A stretch of DNA of 64,000 nucleotides from Toxoplasma gondii ME49. Its lineage: Eukaryota; Apicomplexa; Conoidasida; Eucoccidiorida; Sarcocystidae. Where the stretch lies: the NCBI RefSeq assembly GCF_000006565.2, contig NC_031480.1:16144-80143 (forward strand), read 5' to 3'. Below the pieces are notes generated by a model that saw nothing but the letters and a program-made list of their open reading frames with translations, was not told where the DNA came from and searched no databases. The position numbers and the translations under genes are program-made. Of the stretch, positions 1 to 15,000 are shown one piece after another. Position 1 is the first letter of the stretch. Each line of letters starts with the position of its first letter.

Positions 1-3000
1 GGCAATCGGCAAGCAACACTTACCCAGAGGTGGGGAAGACGGTGTAAGCTGAAAATTCAAAAGGCGGCTGCGACCCATTTATTATCACAGAAGCAAAATG
101 CGACAGCTAAGGCACTCTGGTGATAGTGCATTATTTCAACATCTATTCTGGTTTCTTACATATCACAATTATGTATTCTAAATTTATCGTTTATGTGGTT
201 CGGTTGTAGTATCTCAAACGTCCTCTTACAATCTTCGGTTAAGCAAAGTGTATGTTCGCGCGGAGTAGCCCATGAAAAGCGTGAACGAAGACGTCGTCTA
301 CAGATTTCTACGTGAACACAGCAGCACGTTTACACTGGACAGCTTGCAGCCTCATACCTGAGGTCTACCAGTCGGTACAATAGTGCCTCAGGACGAGTTG
401 TATCTTACAGCCTAGACGCCACATTTCAAGGTAGGCAAACAGGCATTCGTTTAAGAGCAGACGCAGAACGCGTAGTGCAGTGTTAGCGCTACAAAAAGCT
501 CTGTGGCAATGTTTCTGTATCACAATTCTTGAAATAGGCGGGCTCTGATAGGTAGGCGTGACACAATTCAGCAGACGATAGAGGCTTACAATCTGCCAGT
601 GTACACCCCGGGAAACCCCACTTGGATTTCACTTACTCGCATGTGGAATCGAGTTGCGTTGGTCGTGACGTTGTCTGCGCTATGATGCTGCTAGTCGTGC
701 GCACACGCTCAATGCTTACTGCCTGATTGTAAATGATAAAGGGCCAACGGAAACCAATTTTTTTATTGCATCAGTTGTGTGCTCTCGCCTGTTGCTAGAC
801 GGCGACGTTAACCAGGGAGGTCGCTACACGTCTGCATTGTTTCGCTCACGGCCTGCACCGAACATGAGAAATTGTGCAACTGCAAGCATTTCGTTGCACG
901 CACAATGAATATCCAAGACAAATGATTGGGAGTATCCTAACCTTCTGATAAAAACCTGAGTGTTACATGAGTCTAGGTTATGTAAAGCGCAAGTACTTCA
1001 ACGAATCCTGTTGCGTTCCGAAGTCCAGTGGGCGCACATCAGCTTTTTGAGCTATAAGCATCACGCTACGCAGCCTAATACTGCATTCTTATCAACATTG
1101 TCCAGGGCCTGTGTTTCGGGAGAGAGTCGTTTGCCTAATTCGCCACCTGCCAGGCCCTGCTTTTTCTCCTTTTCAGTTCATAAACCGTGATGTACGCGAC
1201 TGTGTCCTGAAGAAACGACTTTATTTTGTCGTACAGCGACGCACCAACCTTGAAGTTGGTGGAACTTCGATTTGTTCCTTAAAGCAAGATACGATTACTT
1301 GCTACAAGTGCAAGAAAAGCCAGATTGTCAGCGCAAGATGGGCTACGATTGTGTCTATCAATTGCCGCCCAAGAAGGCTGGAAGTGGAAGTGACGACGGT
1401 GCACAGTGGTGCAGTGAGAATTATGACTCGATCAAAAATGGTACGCTGCATCCAGCAATTACGATCAGGGTGTGATTTAATTGTGCCAGATGCATTTCTC
1501 TGGAGACCAAAATGACACACAGTCAAGTCACCGTCCGAGGGGTCCTTAAGCAATACTGTCGGTGTGGTGTGATTTGCTGGACCCCTTCTACTGCGAAGGA
1601 AGTTCAAACAAAATCTGCCGACGTTGTGGCGTCAAAGTACATGCCCAGATGCCCCTGTTGCACGAGGTTTTGTGTTACGTACCTGAGTTCCGTCACCAGT
1701 TTTTGTTTACTCTTTCTGTGTCGCAAGAAAAACGAGACGAGGATGCCATTTTATTTGCGCAGCGTCAGCACCTGCCTTTCAGGATCAACCCTTACGGAGT
1801 TCCTGCTTCTCCGGTCAGTGTGATGAATATACTTGCTACCGAACCCCAAAGCAAGCAATTTCTTTTTGCATTTCGGTGCCTCAACACCAACTCAGATGTA
1901 GAGAGACGGTGACCCCTCAGTCGTTGTACAATGTGGGCATACGTCTTTTTCTCACGGCGAGCTACCATCGACCAACGCTACCACAGTGGTGAGGTTCTAT
2001 TGTCTTTGTGGCCAGTACCAAAATCCCAGGAAAGTTTCCGAACAACTGGTAGGTCTATGAGGCTGCGTCAGGCAGCCTTATGCGTCACTAGAATCTATCA
2101 TGTGCCGTCAGTCCACCCACATCACCGCTTACAATCTTCTCGAGAACATGAGGGGAGTCAAAGTCAATAGTCAGTGACAGAAGCTATAGAATATCAATTT
2201 CTAAGGGCAAAAGGCCGACAGTTTCCGCGCAATGACGAAGCAATCCGTGTTCCTACATGTGAGCCAATCACGAACTAGTTTGACTGTTCGTCGGTGAAGC
2301 GTACACTTTGTGATTACGACGTCCCCCACCGTCTATTTCTACAGATGGAAGTTCGGCATCATAACCACAACAATACAGGAATACGGAGTCCGTACAACAC
2401 ATCAGTAATTATATCCGTCTTTCCCACTGACACACAAGACCGAATCACTGCTGTGGAAAGCTTATTTCTTTGAAAAAGTCACCGGGAAAAGGTAAGCTAG
2501 CTTCTGCCATGGTACACGGCAACGGCAATGGATCGCCTGCAGTGGACGACCAGAATGATTTTGCTCACTCCCTATAGTTTGTTGGGATACTCCTAATGAT
2601 ATATTGTGATTTCTTTCTGTCTATTGCTCATTTTCCTTTATCTCACGCTGAGGCAACGCTATGCTAGGCTACATCGCTTCAGTGTACTCACTACATCGGC
2701 CGAATGTAGAAGATTTGCTCCTGCTCTGGTCCGCTGCAGAGGAAACGGGAAGAAATATATGCTGACGCCACTGCCGAAACAAGTGAGCCTTCACTCATGT
2801 GTCAATCGCTGCAAGAGTGAGATAATCCGTCCCGTCTGTTCCTTGATCGCAGGTACACAGTAGCCCGCTGCGACCTCTGGTCCAGTGGCTCTTTTCGTGC
2901 GTGCTTACGAGCTGTATTTCAGAGCACGTTGTACAGAGTGACTCTGCTAGAGCCTGCTTCTGTGAGGTGTAGAGTACAGAACACGAAAACGCCAGTGTAA

Positions 3001-6000
3001 ACCTTCACTGTAGTCCAATGCTCCCACGCACGCGGCATCTGCAGATTGGTAAGCGACGCCGAGGTCAAGTTTTGCTCACCTTCTTCACCTTGTGACACCG
3101 GTTCGAGCAGGATCCAATAGAAGCATTGTGCCCTTTCAATAGAACACGCTGATGCCGTGAACAACGCCGAGTACTCTTCTGCTCAGGTAGCGAAGATAAC
3201 CTGGGCGACTCAGCAGCCACCATTCTGACTACATCTGTACGAATCATTTTCGAGTCGCTGTAGTTCATCGGAAGCGGTGTTGTCTCCTGACACAGTTGGT
3301 AGCGGTTCCTCTCCACGGCAAACGCACGTCTTCCCAAGTGTCTGTTGGCCGTCACTACGATTCCCGTAGACAAAATCATATGGCTGAACTCGTAACACTT
3401 CGTAAAACACCCACACTGTCGCGTACCCAGAAAAACAGCCAAGAACTCACATCATGTGACTGGTAGGTGCAACACAGCTGCAGCAGTCATTGTACAGAGG
3501 GAGACAATGAATGTACGAAGACGTCCTGAATAATCACCGATTGTCTTATCATGTGAGAAAACACACATACGAGTTAAAAATATTGGAGCCAGCTCAGACG
3601 AGGTCGCATTCTGACGTTTGTCAGTAAGACAGATTACCATTCCACTACCATGTCGAAGAAAGATAACAGCTTCGTTTACCACAAAATCAACTCTCGTCAT
3701 CGTGGAGTAGCCGTCACGATAATGAGCGCCTGAACCTATGTGCTGCTAAAACATGCGCACCGTCTTGCCGGCTTACTTCATTGAGTGGTCACCGCTTCGC
3801 AAAAGACAGGTGCCGCCGCGAGGGTCAACAAAAAGGCATAACGATCTTACGATTCTACCAGTCCCCTGCAGCAGGAAGTGGTGCTTCAGTAGCTAGCGCT
3901 TAGTCAGCGAAAGGTGAATTTCATTGTTGAATCGAAATCGGCTTCCGAAATGTTCTTCCATCAGTAAGTACGCTGTAGGGGCATACACCATGAGATCCAA
4001 CAGACACAAGTCGTCTGAAAACCGGCCGGCATTAGGAAGTGGCTGGATGTGTTAACAAAACTGACACAAACTAGTCTTGTATTCTTCTCGCATCAACTGG
4101 AAAATGCAAGTTCGATCAAGTCCAGAAGAAACGCTAGCGAGAGGTCATTTGGTCTTCTCTACTGCAACAATGCTAACTAGTACTGCGACGCCACCCACCT
4201 CCACATGAGACGTCGTGTGAAGAGTGATGACATGGATGGTTGATTTACCGAAGACTAGTCAAATCATGCCGCTGACCTCTTGACCCACAGCTGCACAGTC
4301 GCCAGCATTTAGAAACCAAAATAGATACCTTTCCGCTCTGACACACGTCGAAGGGCACCAGCGAACTGGGGACCCGTAACAACGCTCAGTTGGTTCCGAT
4401 GTAGATAGTACCTTCAGGAATACGGCGAAATAAACAAATCCAGTCGCAAATGGAAGGCGACGCAAGGCAAATAGATACCCCTCTGCGCGTCACCAATCAG
4501 GTCCGGAAGGGACACAGCTGTCAACCAGCGCCCGCGTTCCCTCTCAACACGAACAATCGTCCCGATCACGTACCGCCAAAAGCTGCGTTTCGCCAGCGAC
4601 AGCAGGAAACGTTCAGACCCGTACAGAGATCATACTTTCTATAGTTTTCTTGACCCCTCTTAGCGTTTATCTGATCGTTTTGTTATGTGATATGTTTGAC
4701 ACCTGTGGTATGAAGCTGCGATGGATTTGAAGATCCGAATGAGGCAGACGGTACGACGAGAGGCAGAACTACAACACTGTTCTTCAATACACAGTTCGAG
4801 CACTATCTTTCGCATTGTCTTGGAGAAATACAGGATCACTCTCGTGTGTGGGAGGGCCACAAACCGGGCTGAGTTCTAAGTACACGGACTGCGTGCCTCT
4901 CTCTACAGTAACATTTCCGCCTGGGGAAACCCCTACATTGCTCACACATGACGAATAACTGGTGATCCGTACATCCCGTGGCTTTCTGAGTTTTTCCTCC
5001 CCTCTCGGGCTCCCGTATTCGTGTGTGCGCGTTCGCACTAGCGATGCATCGCCTAAACGAGGTAGAACCGTGCTGTGGCAGCAACGCAAAATGAGGCGTC
5101 ATCTGCGTTGCAAGCGGTCGAGTTGCTATTCCGGCAGTCACCGTGCACCTTGCACATCAGACCAAAGTGGCCCCTAGAGCCGTTGTCGGGTTTCACATTA
5201 TATGTGGCAATTCTGAGTACCTGCCGGTTGAGCACTGTTGTGTTTGCTCAATCATGACGTAGCCCACGTGCGTTCTGTATCCTGAGTTCCCTCCGCCTAA
5301 ACTGACTAAGGCTGCTTGTGCACTCTGACATAGCATGTCGGTTCCTCACAACTCCGATTATGAGTGCCTGTTACACTCTTGAACGGATTGAGACATTTCT
5401 CACTCCCCTGCTGCGAGACAGATGGAACCAAATATACACGCCTTAGGCACCGATGCAGTGGTCGGTGATACATCTCGTGATGGCTGCAGATCCGTGAGGG
5501 TTTAGGACAGCCACGTTATGCCAATTGAGAAAGCGTCCATCCATTATCGAAATCTCGTAGCACTGCAGTGCCGTCACTTACTTGCTGAGAGTTAATTGCC
5601 CAAATGGTTTGCGAAGTATCGTTTAGGCATATCATTTTTATTCCCAGTATCAGGTCCATGTTTCTGGTCGACACTGAGCACCGAGCCTATGGCATTAAAG
5701 ATCCATGCCAGGCGAAGAACGAGCACCGATTTCTACACCTCAAATTACCAGCTTTTCACCGGTGGATCACTGAATTTGTGCCAATATGCAAACGTCAGTT
5801 GTTGGCATTTGTGCTGACTATTAGCTGGATGAGTAGTGGCACAAGCGGCGGCAGAGATCTCTTCACGTATTCGCTTCCTCTATGCGGCCGGATGTGTGAA
5901 TCCCATGAACGTGTATAGGCACCAATATGAAGCAACACGTTCGGAGATCTGAAGTGAAATTTGCCCTCTGGAAGACAAATGACACACACATAGTCGCAGC

Positions 6001-7016
6001 TTCACCGGCTTATCGGATGTCTACGTGTTCTTGACCTGCTCTGCAGCACGCGCTGTGTAGAAATACTTTTTGCCTCTGCAATGAAGCTTTATTGTTCCAA
6101 TCTAGTCCAGCGTTAAAGGCGTACTTCCTGTTCATTGAGGTTGCACACAAATATCGGCGCGAGAGGCTGGAGCTTGCAGATCTCTCACAGTCTTCGTGGG
6201 TTCAATGTGCGAGAACAGGAAACCGACAAAGGCATAAAATTGTTCTGAAATCACCTTAAGTCCGCAGCATTCGCTTTTGTCCTGAAAGGGGGCGTCTGCT
6301 AGTTCAAAAACCTATGCTGTCGGCACACCCTTCACTATGTAAGCCGATACAAAGAGTGACACATTTTCGAACGCATGTAAACCGGTGTCATCGACATGAA
6401 GAAGACGAGAGAAAGCCACACGAAAAACGAGTGGCAGCCGCTCCGGTTCCTCACCGCGCATGACGCCAGATAAGTACCGTAAAAGCATCCCAAGTAAGTC
6501 ATCTTCTGCGCGACCACTCTCTAATAAGGCGACCAAAGAACGTCGTATTCGAGCAGGAAGAAAGAAGGGAACAAAACAAACCTTCCTTTGAAGTTGCAAC
6601 AGTATCGACGTGAGAATTCACAAGTATCATGCGATCTCCGTAAGCAGTTAAATGCACCACGTGCTGCTGTCGGTCCTGAGTTGGTTACGCAGTCGATTTA
6701 CAGAGGAGTTCTAACATATAGATGTGTATCACCATCATAAATACTTTGTGCCTACTTCCTTGAGCAGTGTTGAAAGTCCGAAGGCGTGCATGGCGACCTT
6801 TAAACCTTCCTTTTTCGTGGAAGCCCATCTTCTCGACTAGAACAGGTCTAAAAAAAGGCACAGGCACCTTACGTAGGAAATCGGCACCCCCCCTCGCGTG
6901 TGTGGCATAACAATACCATTCGCTGAAGTGGCTACCAACGGGCAATTCATCTTTGAATAGAGAACTGGAAGGTTAATTGATACGCGCATGTTTCAGGTTG
7001 GCCGTGACTATTCGAG
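1..7016. other. Gene-poor subtelomere-like DNA
   Basis: No protein gene could be supported here. Open frames are short (at most about 130 codons), overlap on both strands, lack recognisable domains, and cannot be linked by good splice junctions. Base composition is lower in GC than in the coding half of the window. No tRNA or rRNA was recognised. The region ends where the 1.68-kb tandem array begins. Non-coding transcripts cannot be excluded from sequence alone. Confidence 0.55.
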
Positions 7017-10000
7017 AGAGGTTTTCCGTTACAACGCGGGAATTCAGGCCTTACGCAGCAGCCACCAAGAGCGTAGTAGCACTGTATTGAGTACGAGTGA
7101 ATCTTACACGTACGTGCGACGATGACGCGGGTGCGGGAGAGCAAAGCTCTACCATGGGGGACAAAACAAAGCATCAACTCGTCTATTTCCCACAGTGATC
7201 AGGAGTGACCTTGCACATGAAGTTACCCTTGAATCGCTTCGATCCAAACGTACCATCACGACACCCTGGAGCGAAGATCCACCATAAAAGGTAACAATAT
7301 CGTTCCAGAGAGAGAGAATCCGTTAGTCAAATAAAGCTGGTTCAGACTGTATTGCGATTTCTGTGCACTTTAGCAGTTAAGGTATTCGTCACGGACGCAA
7401 ATCTAGTTCGACGCGTTTTTGCATCCAAGGACATCACAAGCAACCTCCTGCTACTTCAGTCGGCGATGGGAACATATCTCGGAATACGCGAAACCGGAAA
7501 CGATAAATAGGTTCTTAGAGTTGTGCATCCTGTGTGCCTCTACGAGAGTCCACTACAAATGCCGACCCTACTCAGTGGCACTCTTTGAAATCTCCAGTGG
7601 ACCCCGCTTGCTGCTGAGCTAAGGCCCTGTCGTCAAGTAAAATTCATTTAAGACAGCAAGTCCACCTAACGCATTACCTGTAATGGTGCACCGTTAACAC
7701 TCCCATCCTCTACCACTGTCTCACACCACAAAATAGCAGTCCACTGCAAAGACGATTCGCAACTCAAAAGCAACATGCTTACCATAGCGGTGGGGACACA
7801 AGGACCCCCGCCACCTCTGGCAGCTCACAACCACATTCCAAAAAGTCCTGACACGGAGCTCACGGCCGTTCTCAAAGCAAGCATAATATCATGTCCCCCC
7901 CCCGCACGCACCGACCCGACCATCAACGTGTCTCCTACCTTCCAACTCCACTCTCACCAGCCCTCTTCCGGCTATCGCTCGCGTGAGTCCATTCACTCAC
8001 CCAACAGACAAAAGCAACACATAAACAACGGGGATTCTCACCTTCTGTGCCTGTAAATAGTCATATTCCAGCGGTGCTCTGATATGGACCTATGGCTTCC
8101 GCAAACAATATGTTACCTCATATTTCCCTGACCGAAACTATCCGACCACATACGTTCGCCTTCCTTCCTAGTCCACCTTCACCAACAGTCTCACGCAGCA
8201 CCCTCCAGGCACTCGCTCAGCCGCATATGGCACTCCAAACAACACATGAAACCAAATGAAAGGCAAACCGATCCTCACCTTCTGTGGCTGTCCACAACCT
8301 TATTCCAACGGCGTTCTGACATGGAACCCACAGCAGTCCACAAACCAGGTGTCATACCAAGATTGTCCGCGCAAGCACATGCAATTACCATTGCCCCTCC
8401 CCTCTCACAGGAATTCTTCACGGTTCCGGACTTGCACAGTTGGGACCATGCGAGAATGGTATTTAGAAGGATTGATACGGAAACCAACGTCGGTTGGCTA
8501 CTGCTGTGTGTCAGCTAACAGCGACACATTGCAGGCACGGCCTCACACCACACCTGGATGCAGGTTCTATCACCGTGGCTTGCCCCATACACTGGTTTCT
8601 CTGGTGCATTCGGAGCTCAATCGAAATACTGGGAGTAGCGCGGACGCCGGCGAGAGAAAAATATATAATGCTGCATTACCCTTTTCCGATGCCGGCAGAG
8701 GTTTTCCGTTACAACGCGGGAATTCAGGCCTTACGCAGCAGCCACCAAGAGCGTAGTAGCACTGTATTGAGTACGAGTGAATCTTACACGTACGTGCGAC
8801 GATGACGCGGGTGCGGGAGAGCAAAGCTCTACCATGGGGGACAAAACAAAGCATCAACTCGTCTATTTCCCACAGCGCTCAGGAGTGACCTTGCACATGA
8901 AGTTACCTTGTATCGCTTCGATCCAAACGTACCATCACGAAACCCTGGAGCGAAGATCCACCATAAAAGATGACAATGTCGTTCCAGAGAATCCGTTAGT
9001 CAAATAAAGCTGGTTGAGACTGTATTGCGGTTTCTGTGCACTTTAGCAGTTAAGGTATTCGTCACGGACGCAAATCTAGTTCGACGAGTTTTTGCATCCA
9101 AGGACGTCACATGCAACCTCCTGCTACTTCACTCGGCGATGGGAACATATCTCAGAATACGCGAAACCGGAAACGATAAATAGGATCTTAGAGTTGTGCA
9201 TCCTGTGTGCCTCTACGAGAGTCCACTACAAATGCCGACCCTACACAGTGACACTCTTTGAAATCTCCAGTGGACCCCGCTTGCTGCTGAGCTAAGGCCC
9301 TGGTCGTCAAGTAAAATTCATTTAAGACAGCAAGTCCACCTAACGCATTACCTGTAATGGTGCACCGTTAACACTCCCATCCTCTACCACTGTCTCACAC
9401 CACAAAATAGCAGTCCACTGCAAAGACGATTCGCAACTCAAAAGCAACATGCTTACCATAGCGGTGGGGACACAAGGACCCCCGCCACCTCTGGCAGCTC
9501 ACAACCACATTCCAAAAAGTCCTGACACGGAGCTCACGGCCGTTCTCAAAGCAAGCATAATATCATGTCCCCCCCCCCCGCACGCACCGACCCGACCATC
9601 AACGTGTCTCCTACCTTCCAACTCCATTCTCACCAGCCCTCTTCCGGCTATCGCTCGCGTGAGTCCATTCACTCACCCAACAGACAAAAGCAACACATAA
9701 ACAACGGGGATTCTCACCTTCTGTGCCTGTAAATAGTCATATTCCAACGGTGCTCTGATATGGACCTATGGCTTCCGCAAACAATATGTTACCTCATATT
9801 TCCCTGACCGAAACTATCCGACCACATACGTTCGCCTTCCTTCCTAGTCCACCTTCACCAACAGTCTCACGCAGCACCCTCCAGGCACTCGCTCAGCCGC
9901 ATATGGCACTCCAAACAACACATGAAACCAAATGAAAGGCAAACCGATCCTCACCTTCTGTGGCTGTCCACAACCTTATTCCAACGGCGTTCTGACATGG

Positions 10001-12053
10001 AACCCACAGCAGTCCACAAACCAGGTGTCATACCAAGATTGTCCGCGCAAGCACATGCAATTACCATTGCCCCTCCCCTCTCACAGGAATTCTTCACGGT
10101 TCCGGACTTGCACAGTTGGGACCATGCGAGAATGGTATTTAGAAGGATTGATACGGAAACCAACGTCGGTTGGCTACTGCTGTGTGTCAGCTAACAGCGA
10201 CACACTGCAGGCACGGCCTCACACCACACCTCGATGCAGGTTCTATCACCGTGGCTTGCCCCCTACACTGGTTTCTCTGGTGCATTCGGAGCTCAATCGA
10301 AATACTGGGAGTAGCGCGGACGCCGGCGAGAGAAAAATATATACTGCTGCATTACCCTTTTCCGATGCCGGCAGAGGTTTTCCGTTACAACGCGGGAATT
10401 CAGGCCTTACGCAGCAGCCACCAAGAGCGTAGTAGCACTGTATTGAGTACGAGTGAATCTTACACGTACGTGCGACGATGACGCGGGTGCGGGAGAGCAA
10501 AGCTCTACCATGGGGGACAAAACAAAGCATCAACTCGTCTATTTCCCACAGTGCTCAGGAGTGACCTTGCACATGAAGTTACCCTTGTATCGCTTCGATC
10601 CAAACGTACCATCACGACACCCTGGAGCGAAGATCCACCATAAAAGGTAACAATATCGTTCCAGAGAGAGAGAGAATCCGTTAGTCAAATAAAGCTGGTT
10701 CAGACTGTATTGCGATTTCTGTGCACTTTAGCAGTTAAGGTATTCGTCACGGACGCAAATCTAGTTCGACGCGTTTTTGCATCCAAGGACATCACAAGCA
10801 ACCTCCTGCTACTTCAGTCGGCGATGGGAACATATCTCGGAATACGCGAAACCGGAAACGATAAATAGGTTCTTAGAGTTGTGCATCCTGTGTGCCTCTA
10901 CGAGAGTCCACTACAAATGCCGACCCTACTCAGTGGCACTCTTTGAAATCTCCAGTGGACCCCGCTTGCTGCTGAGCTAAGGCCCTGTCGTCAAGTAAAA
11001 TTCCTTTAAGACAGCAAGTCCACCTAACGCATTACCTGTGATGGTGCACCGTTAACCCTCCCATCCACTGCTACTGTCTCACACCACAAAATAGCAGTCC
11101 ACTGCAAAGACGATTCGCAACTCAAAAGCAACATGCTTACCATAGCGGTGGGGACACAAGGACCCCCGCCACCTCTGGCAGCTCACAACCACATTCCAAA
11201 AAGTCCTGACACGGAGCTCACGGCCGTTCTCAAAGCAAGCATAATATCATGTCCCCCCCCCCGCACGCACCGACCCGACCATCAACGTGTCTCCTACCTT
11301 CCAACTCCATTCTCACCAGCCCTCTTCCGGCTATCGCTCGCGTGAGTCCATTCACTCACCCAACAGACAAAAGCAACACATAAACAACGGGGATTCTCAC
11401 CTTCTGTGCCTGTAAATAGTCATATTCCAACGGTGCTCTGATATGGACCTATGGCTTCCGCAAACAATATGTTACCTCATATTTCCCTGACCGAAACTAT
11501 CCGACCACATACGTTCGCCTTCCTTCCTAGTCCACCTTCACCAACAGTCTCACGCAGCACCCTCCAGGCACTCGCACAGCCGCATATGGCACTCCAAACA
11601 ACACATGAAACCAAATGAAAGGCAAACCGATCCTCACCTTCTGTGGCTGTCCACAACCTTATTCCAACGGCGTTCTGACATGGAACCCACAGCAGTCCAC
11701 AAACCAGGTGTCATACCAAGACTGTCCGCGCAAGCACATGCAATTACCATTGCCCCTCCCCTCTCACAGGAATTCTTCACGGTTCCGGACTTGCACAGTT
11801 GGGACCATGCGAGAATGGTATTTAGAAGGATTGATACGGAAACCAACGTCGGTTGGCTACTGCTGTGTGTCAGCTAACAGCGACACACTGCAGGCACGGC
11901 CTCACACCACACCTCGATGCAGGTTCTATCACCGTGGCTTGCCCCCTACACTGGTTTCTCTGGTGCATTCGGAGCTCAATCGAAATACTGGGAGTAGCGC
12001 GGACGCCGGCGAGAGAAAAATATATACTGCTGCATTACCCTTTTCCGATGCCG
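7017..12053. repeat. Three-copy tandem array of a 1.68-kb unit
   Basis: Three head-to-tail copies start at 7017, 8697 and 10373, each at the shared junction agaggttttccgtt. The last ends abruptly at 12053 after ttttccgatgccg, exactly where a fourth copy would begin. Unit lengths are about 1680, 1676 and 1681 bp and the copies are nearly identical by eye. They differ mainly by scattered substitutions, a poly-C tract of 9, 11 and 10 bases (near 7894, 9569 and 11252) and a short GA run. Open frames of 90, 103 and 166 codons recur in every unit, but their recurrence follows from duplication and they have no recognisable domain, so they are not called as genes. The high identity suggests recent amplification or homogenisation. 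Confidence 0.93.
7700..8440. repeat. Diverged ~235-bp sub-repeats inside each 1.68-kb unit
   Basis: Within unit 1 three related blocks can be aligned by eye. Anchors are ccgccacctctggc near 7808, ctcaccttctgtgcctg at 8037 and ctcaccttctgtggctg at 8274, each followed 20-30 bases later by a variant of attccaacggygttctgayatgga. Spacing is about 230-237 bp. The blocks are only roughly two-thirds identical to each other, whereas whole 1.68-kb units are nearly identical, so the array has a nested (higher-order) structure. The same blocks recur in units 2 and 3. Confidence 0.7.
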
Positions 12054-15000
12054 TCAACCCACGGCGAGTTCCTAAAAACCACCAAACTCACTTGTAGGGA
12101 CTGGAAAACCAAAATGACGATCTCCTGTATCTCTATATCCAGGTTCGTTTTTCTCTGCGGATGCGTTTGCACACGTAGTGGAGGCTTGAAGAACAATCAG
12201 TGAGCTTTCAGGGTTTAGGCATGTAATGCAGGACCATGGTCGGGAGTCATCGGATGGAGTGGCGCGGTCATGGTGGACTGTCGACCCTACATGTGAGCCT
12301 GTTGTCACCCTCTCTGAAACAAAAGCTAAGTGACCTGTCGTTGTTGTTCATTTTAGCATGTGCATATTCTGTTAACGGCAGTAGAGCAGCCTTAGTCACC
12401 GTGTAGACGCTACCACACAGCTACCGTTAATCAAGAATCGTTGAAACCGTGCAGATTTAGTGGTCACTCTTGGGGCAGACCGAGGGACCAGGCGTTAGAG
12501 ATGTTATGAGTCCACCACACGGGGAAACACTTATATTTTGCCCCCGCAGCCGTCGTTCCCGCTGTTCCGATCGGGCACGTTTCATGCACATCATGGTTCT
12601 GCGCCTGTATCTGCACTCGAGGTCCGTTTGGTAGGATAAGCCAACTAATTCTGAATCCAGCGGCTCGCTCCATACGCGGGCATTTTATGTTTAACGTGGT
12701 GCTTGCCCTGCGTGTGTGAAGGACTCTGTATTTCAGGCTATCACTTTAAAATTTTGACTTGACCATTATTGGTCACAGGCACGCCCTATTATTCTTGCCT
12801 CACCCTTATCCCAATACGCATCTTGATAGAACCCTACTCGGGCAACGACAAGATGCAACGTTGAAACGAGTTATCACGCCTCCGAGACAACTAGAAATCA
12901 AATGCTTACAGGCTGTAAAAGGGGATACCCCTAAAGCACCCCAACGAATGCCAATGCAACAAGGATTCGAGTGAAGGTTCTTACCTAGACTGCAAACCCA
13001 TCTCTCCAACTGTGAGGAGTCGTCCGACACTGCTGACCGCGTTATCAGTCATTTTGCATATCGCTCCTCCACCAGCCTGTCGTCTCCAGAACGCGGGAAC
13101 ACTGCTCTTGGAAAACTGCACAGAAGATTGTCGAACTCTGAACGGGCTCCCATCCATGCACGCGTGCACACCCGCCCGCTTGCTCATTCTATGTTATATC
13201 TTCAGCCCCCATGTCACGTGCGCTCGTGAGTCGGCAACGCTTGCACAACAAATTCATATTCGCGTGGTCGTCCGTTGTCTCTTGGGGAGGGCTTCCATTA
13301 AATATGCCAGTGCAGATCGCCAACAAACAGATGTAATGAGACAATGCGTTACGTGGAGACTCCCTATCCGTGACTGCAAAGCTCCCGCAATGCATCTTAA
13401 CATCGCGATGGAATTGCCCTTTGAGAAGGGGATGGCCGGAGACACTTTTCATTTGGCCTGTGTTTCTCCCCACTTCCTTTCACCCTCACAACCAACCTTC
13501 ACACTCTCACCACTAAAGGCGGTTTTCTCTCCGTATCTCCCCGAACCTTGGCGGACTGCCAATGTAGATCATAGGCCAAATGCACTTACCTTAGGCACGT
13601 ATGGAATGCTCAGATTCACTTGATTTACTCGAAGTCTTGCACGGTTATATCACCGTGCAGCATATTTTACAGAAGAGGGAATTCTTTCTTACGACGCGTC
13701 TCAAGTGCTTGGGCACAGAACTCGCAGCGGTTGATCCGTCTGGGCGCTCTCGCGATAAGCACTTCTTGGTCTAACACTCTCGAAAAGCTAGACTCAGTCC
13801 TCTTTGTGTTGACACGCTGCATCGTACCCTGTCAACAGTTCCGTCTCTACGGTGATAGGAGTCTCACGCAACGTCGTGGCGCATGATGGCATACCACAGG
13901 GGCGACCGGTGAAGCTGGATAGCGCTGACGGCTGAAAGGGTGTTTCCTATCGCTGCTTGGAGTGCACGCAACTCATCTCAGTTCGCTTCTCGTGATACTC
14001 GACGATCCTTCTATCAGCCGTGCAGAATTGTGTGCACGGATCCTGCTGCGCTTTTTCCAGCTGTATGATCCACCGACACATTCGCAGTGATTGGCACTTC
14101 TCACAAGTCAACCGCACATCAACAACGAGCAAAAACCGCCTAACCCTACCGTTGCATCACCATCAAGACTCTGTGTTGTATTTTCAGAGTCCGAGCGCTT
14201 TTGGGCCGGACGTCAGACGGCTCAGCCGACGACAGGATCTGCACCGATATTTGCAGTCGACGCCATCAGCTCCATTCTCAGGTTTTATTCGGCGTACATC
14301 TCAGACGTGTGCACGGGGATTCCTTTCGGTACGTGCCGGACAATATTCGTCCTCTGGAAAAGATTCAATACTTGTCGTGACGCCACTGTTCAAGACACTG
14401 GCACATTCCTTGGTGGTCACTCGAGGCTTGCTCTGTCGTGGGAGGAATAAATTGGTACGTCGGAGCATCAACAGAGCGTTAAGGCGTCTCCAGGAGTCTA
14501 CCAACTAGCAAACGAATTTCGCCGAAAAATGACCATCTGGTACACGGTGCTCGACGATGTAGCTGGCATGGCTCTATCACCAGACCGTCGAAGCGAAGTG
14601 CGTTACTTATCTAGTTAGAGAAGTAGCAGCAGGATGGGAATTTAAAACGTTGCATGCTACAACAGCCTCTTTCGTATTCGTGTGCATTTTCGTTCACGTG
14701 AGTCGAATTCCCAGTAGGTTTCATACTCAGAGGCTGATCAGCTAGTGACACTGTACCAACGCCTTGTAAACGTGGTCTGAATCTCTCACGGCAGAAGGCT
14801 CTGCCTTCGTCATGTACGTCTGGGCCACAGAATTTTACGGCTATCGACCTTTCCGCATTTCCCGCTTACTGTCATCAGATACTGCAATACAACGCATGAA
14901 CGGATCCCCGAATCGCACATTCTTCGGTAGCCCCTGCAGTTGTCTAGACCGGAAATAAGAGTTGATCCTGTGTGGAATGAACGCACGAGTGCTGTAGAAA

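Noticed and set aside
8256..8756. 166-codon frame repeated in all tandem units
   Set aside because: Its repetition is explained by the array itself, the third copy is already altered at its end, and overlapping frames in other registers are equally conserved.
13012..13623. 203-codon open frame, plus strand
   Set aside because: No domain, no signal peptide, no flanking exons; overlapping frames on the other strand are also open, so chance is sufficient.
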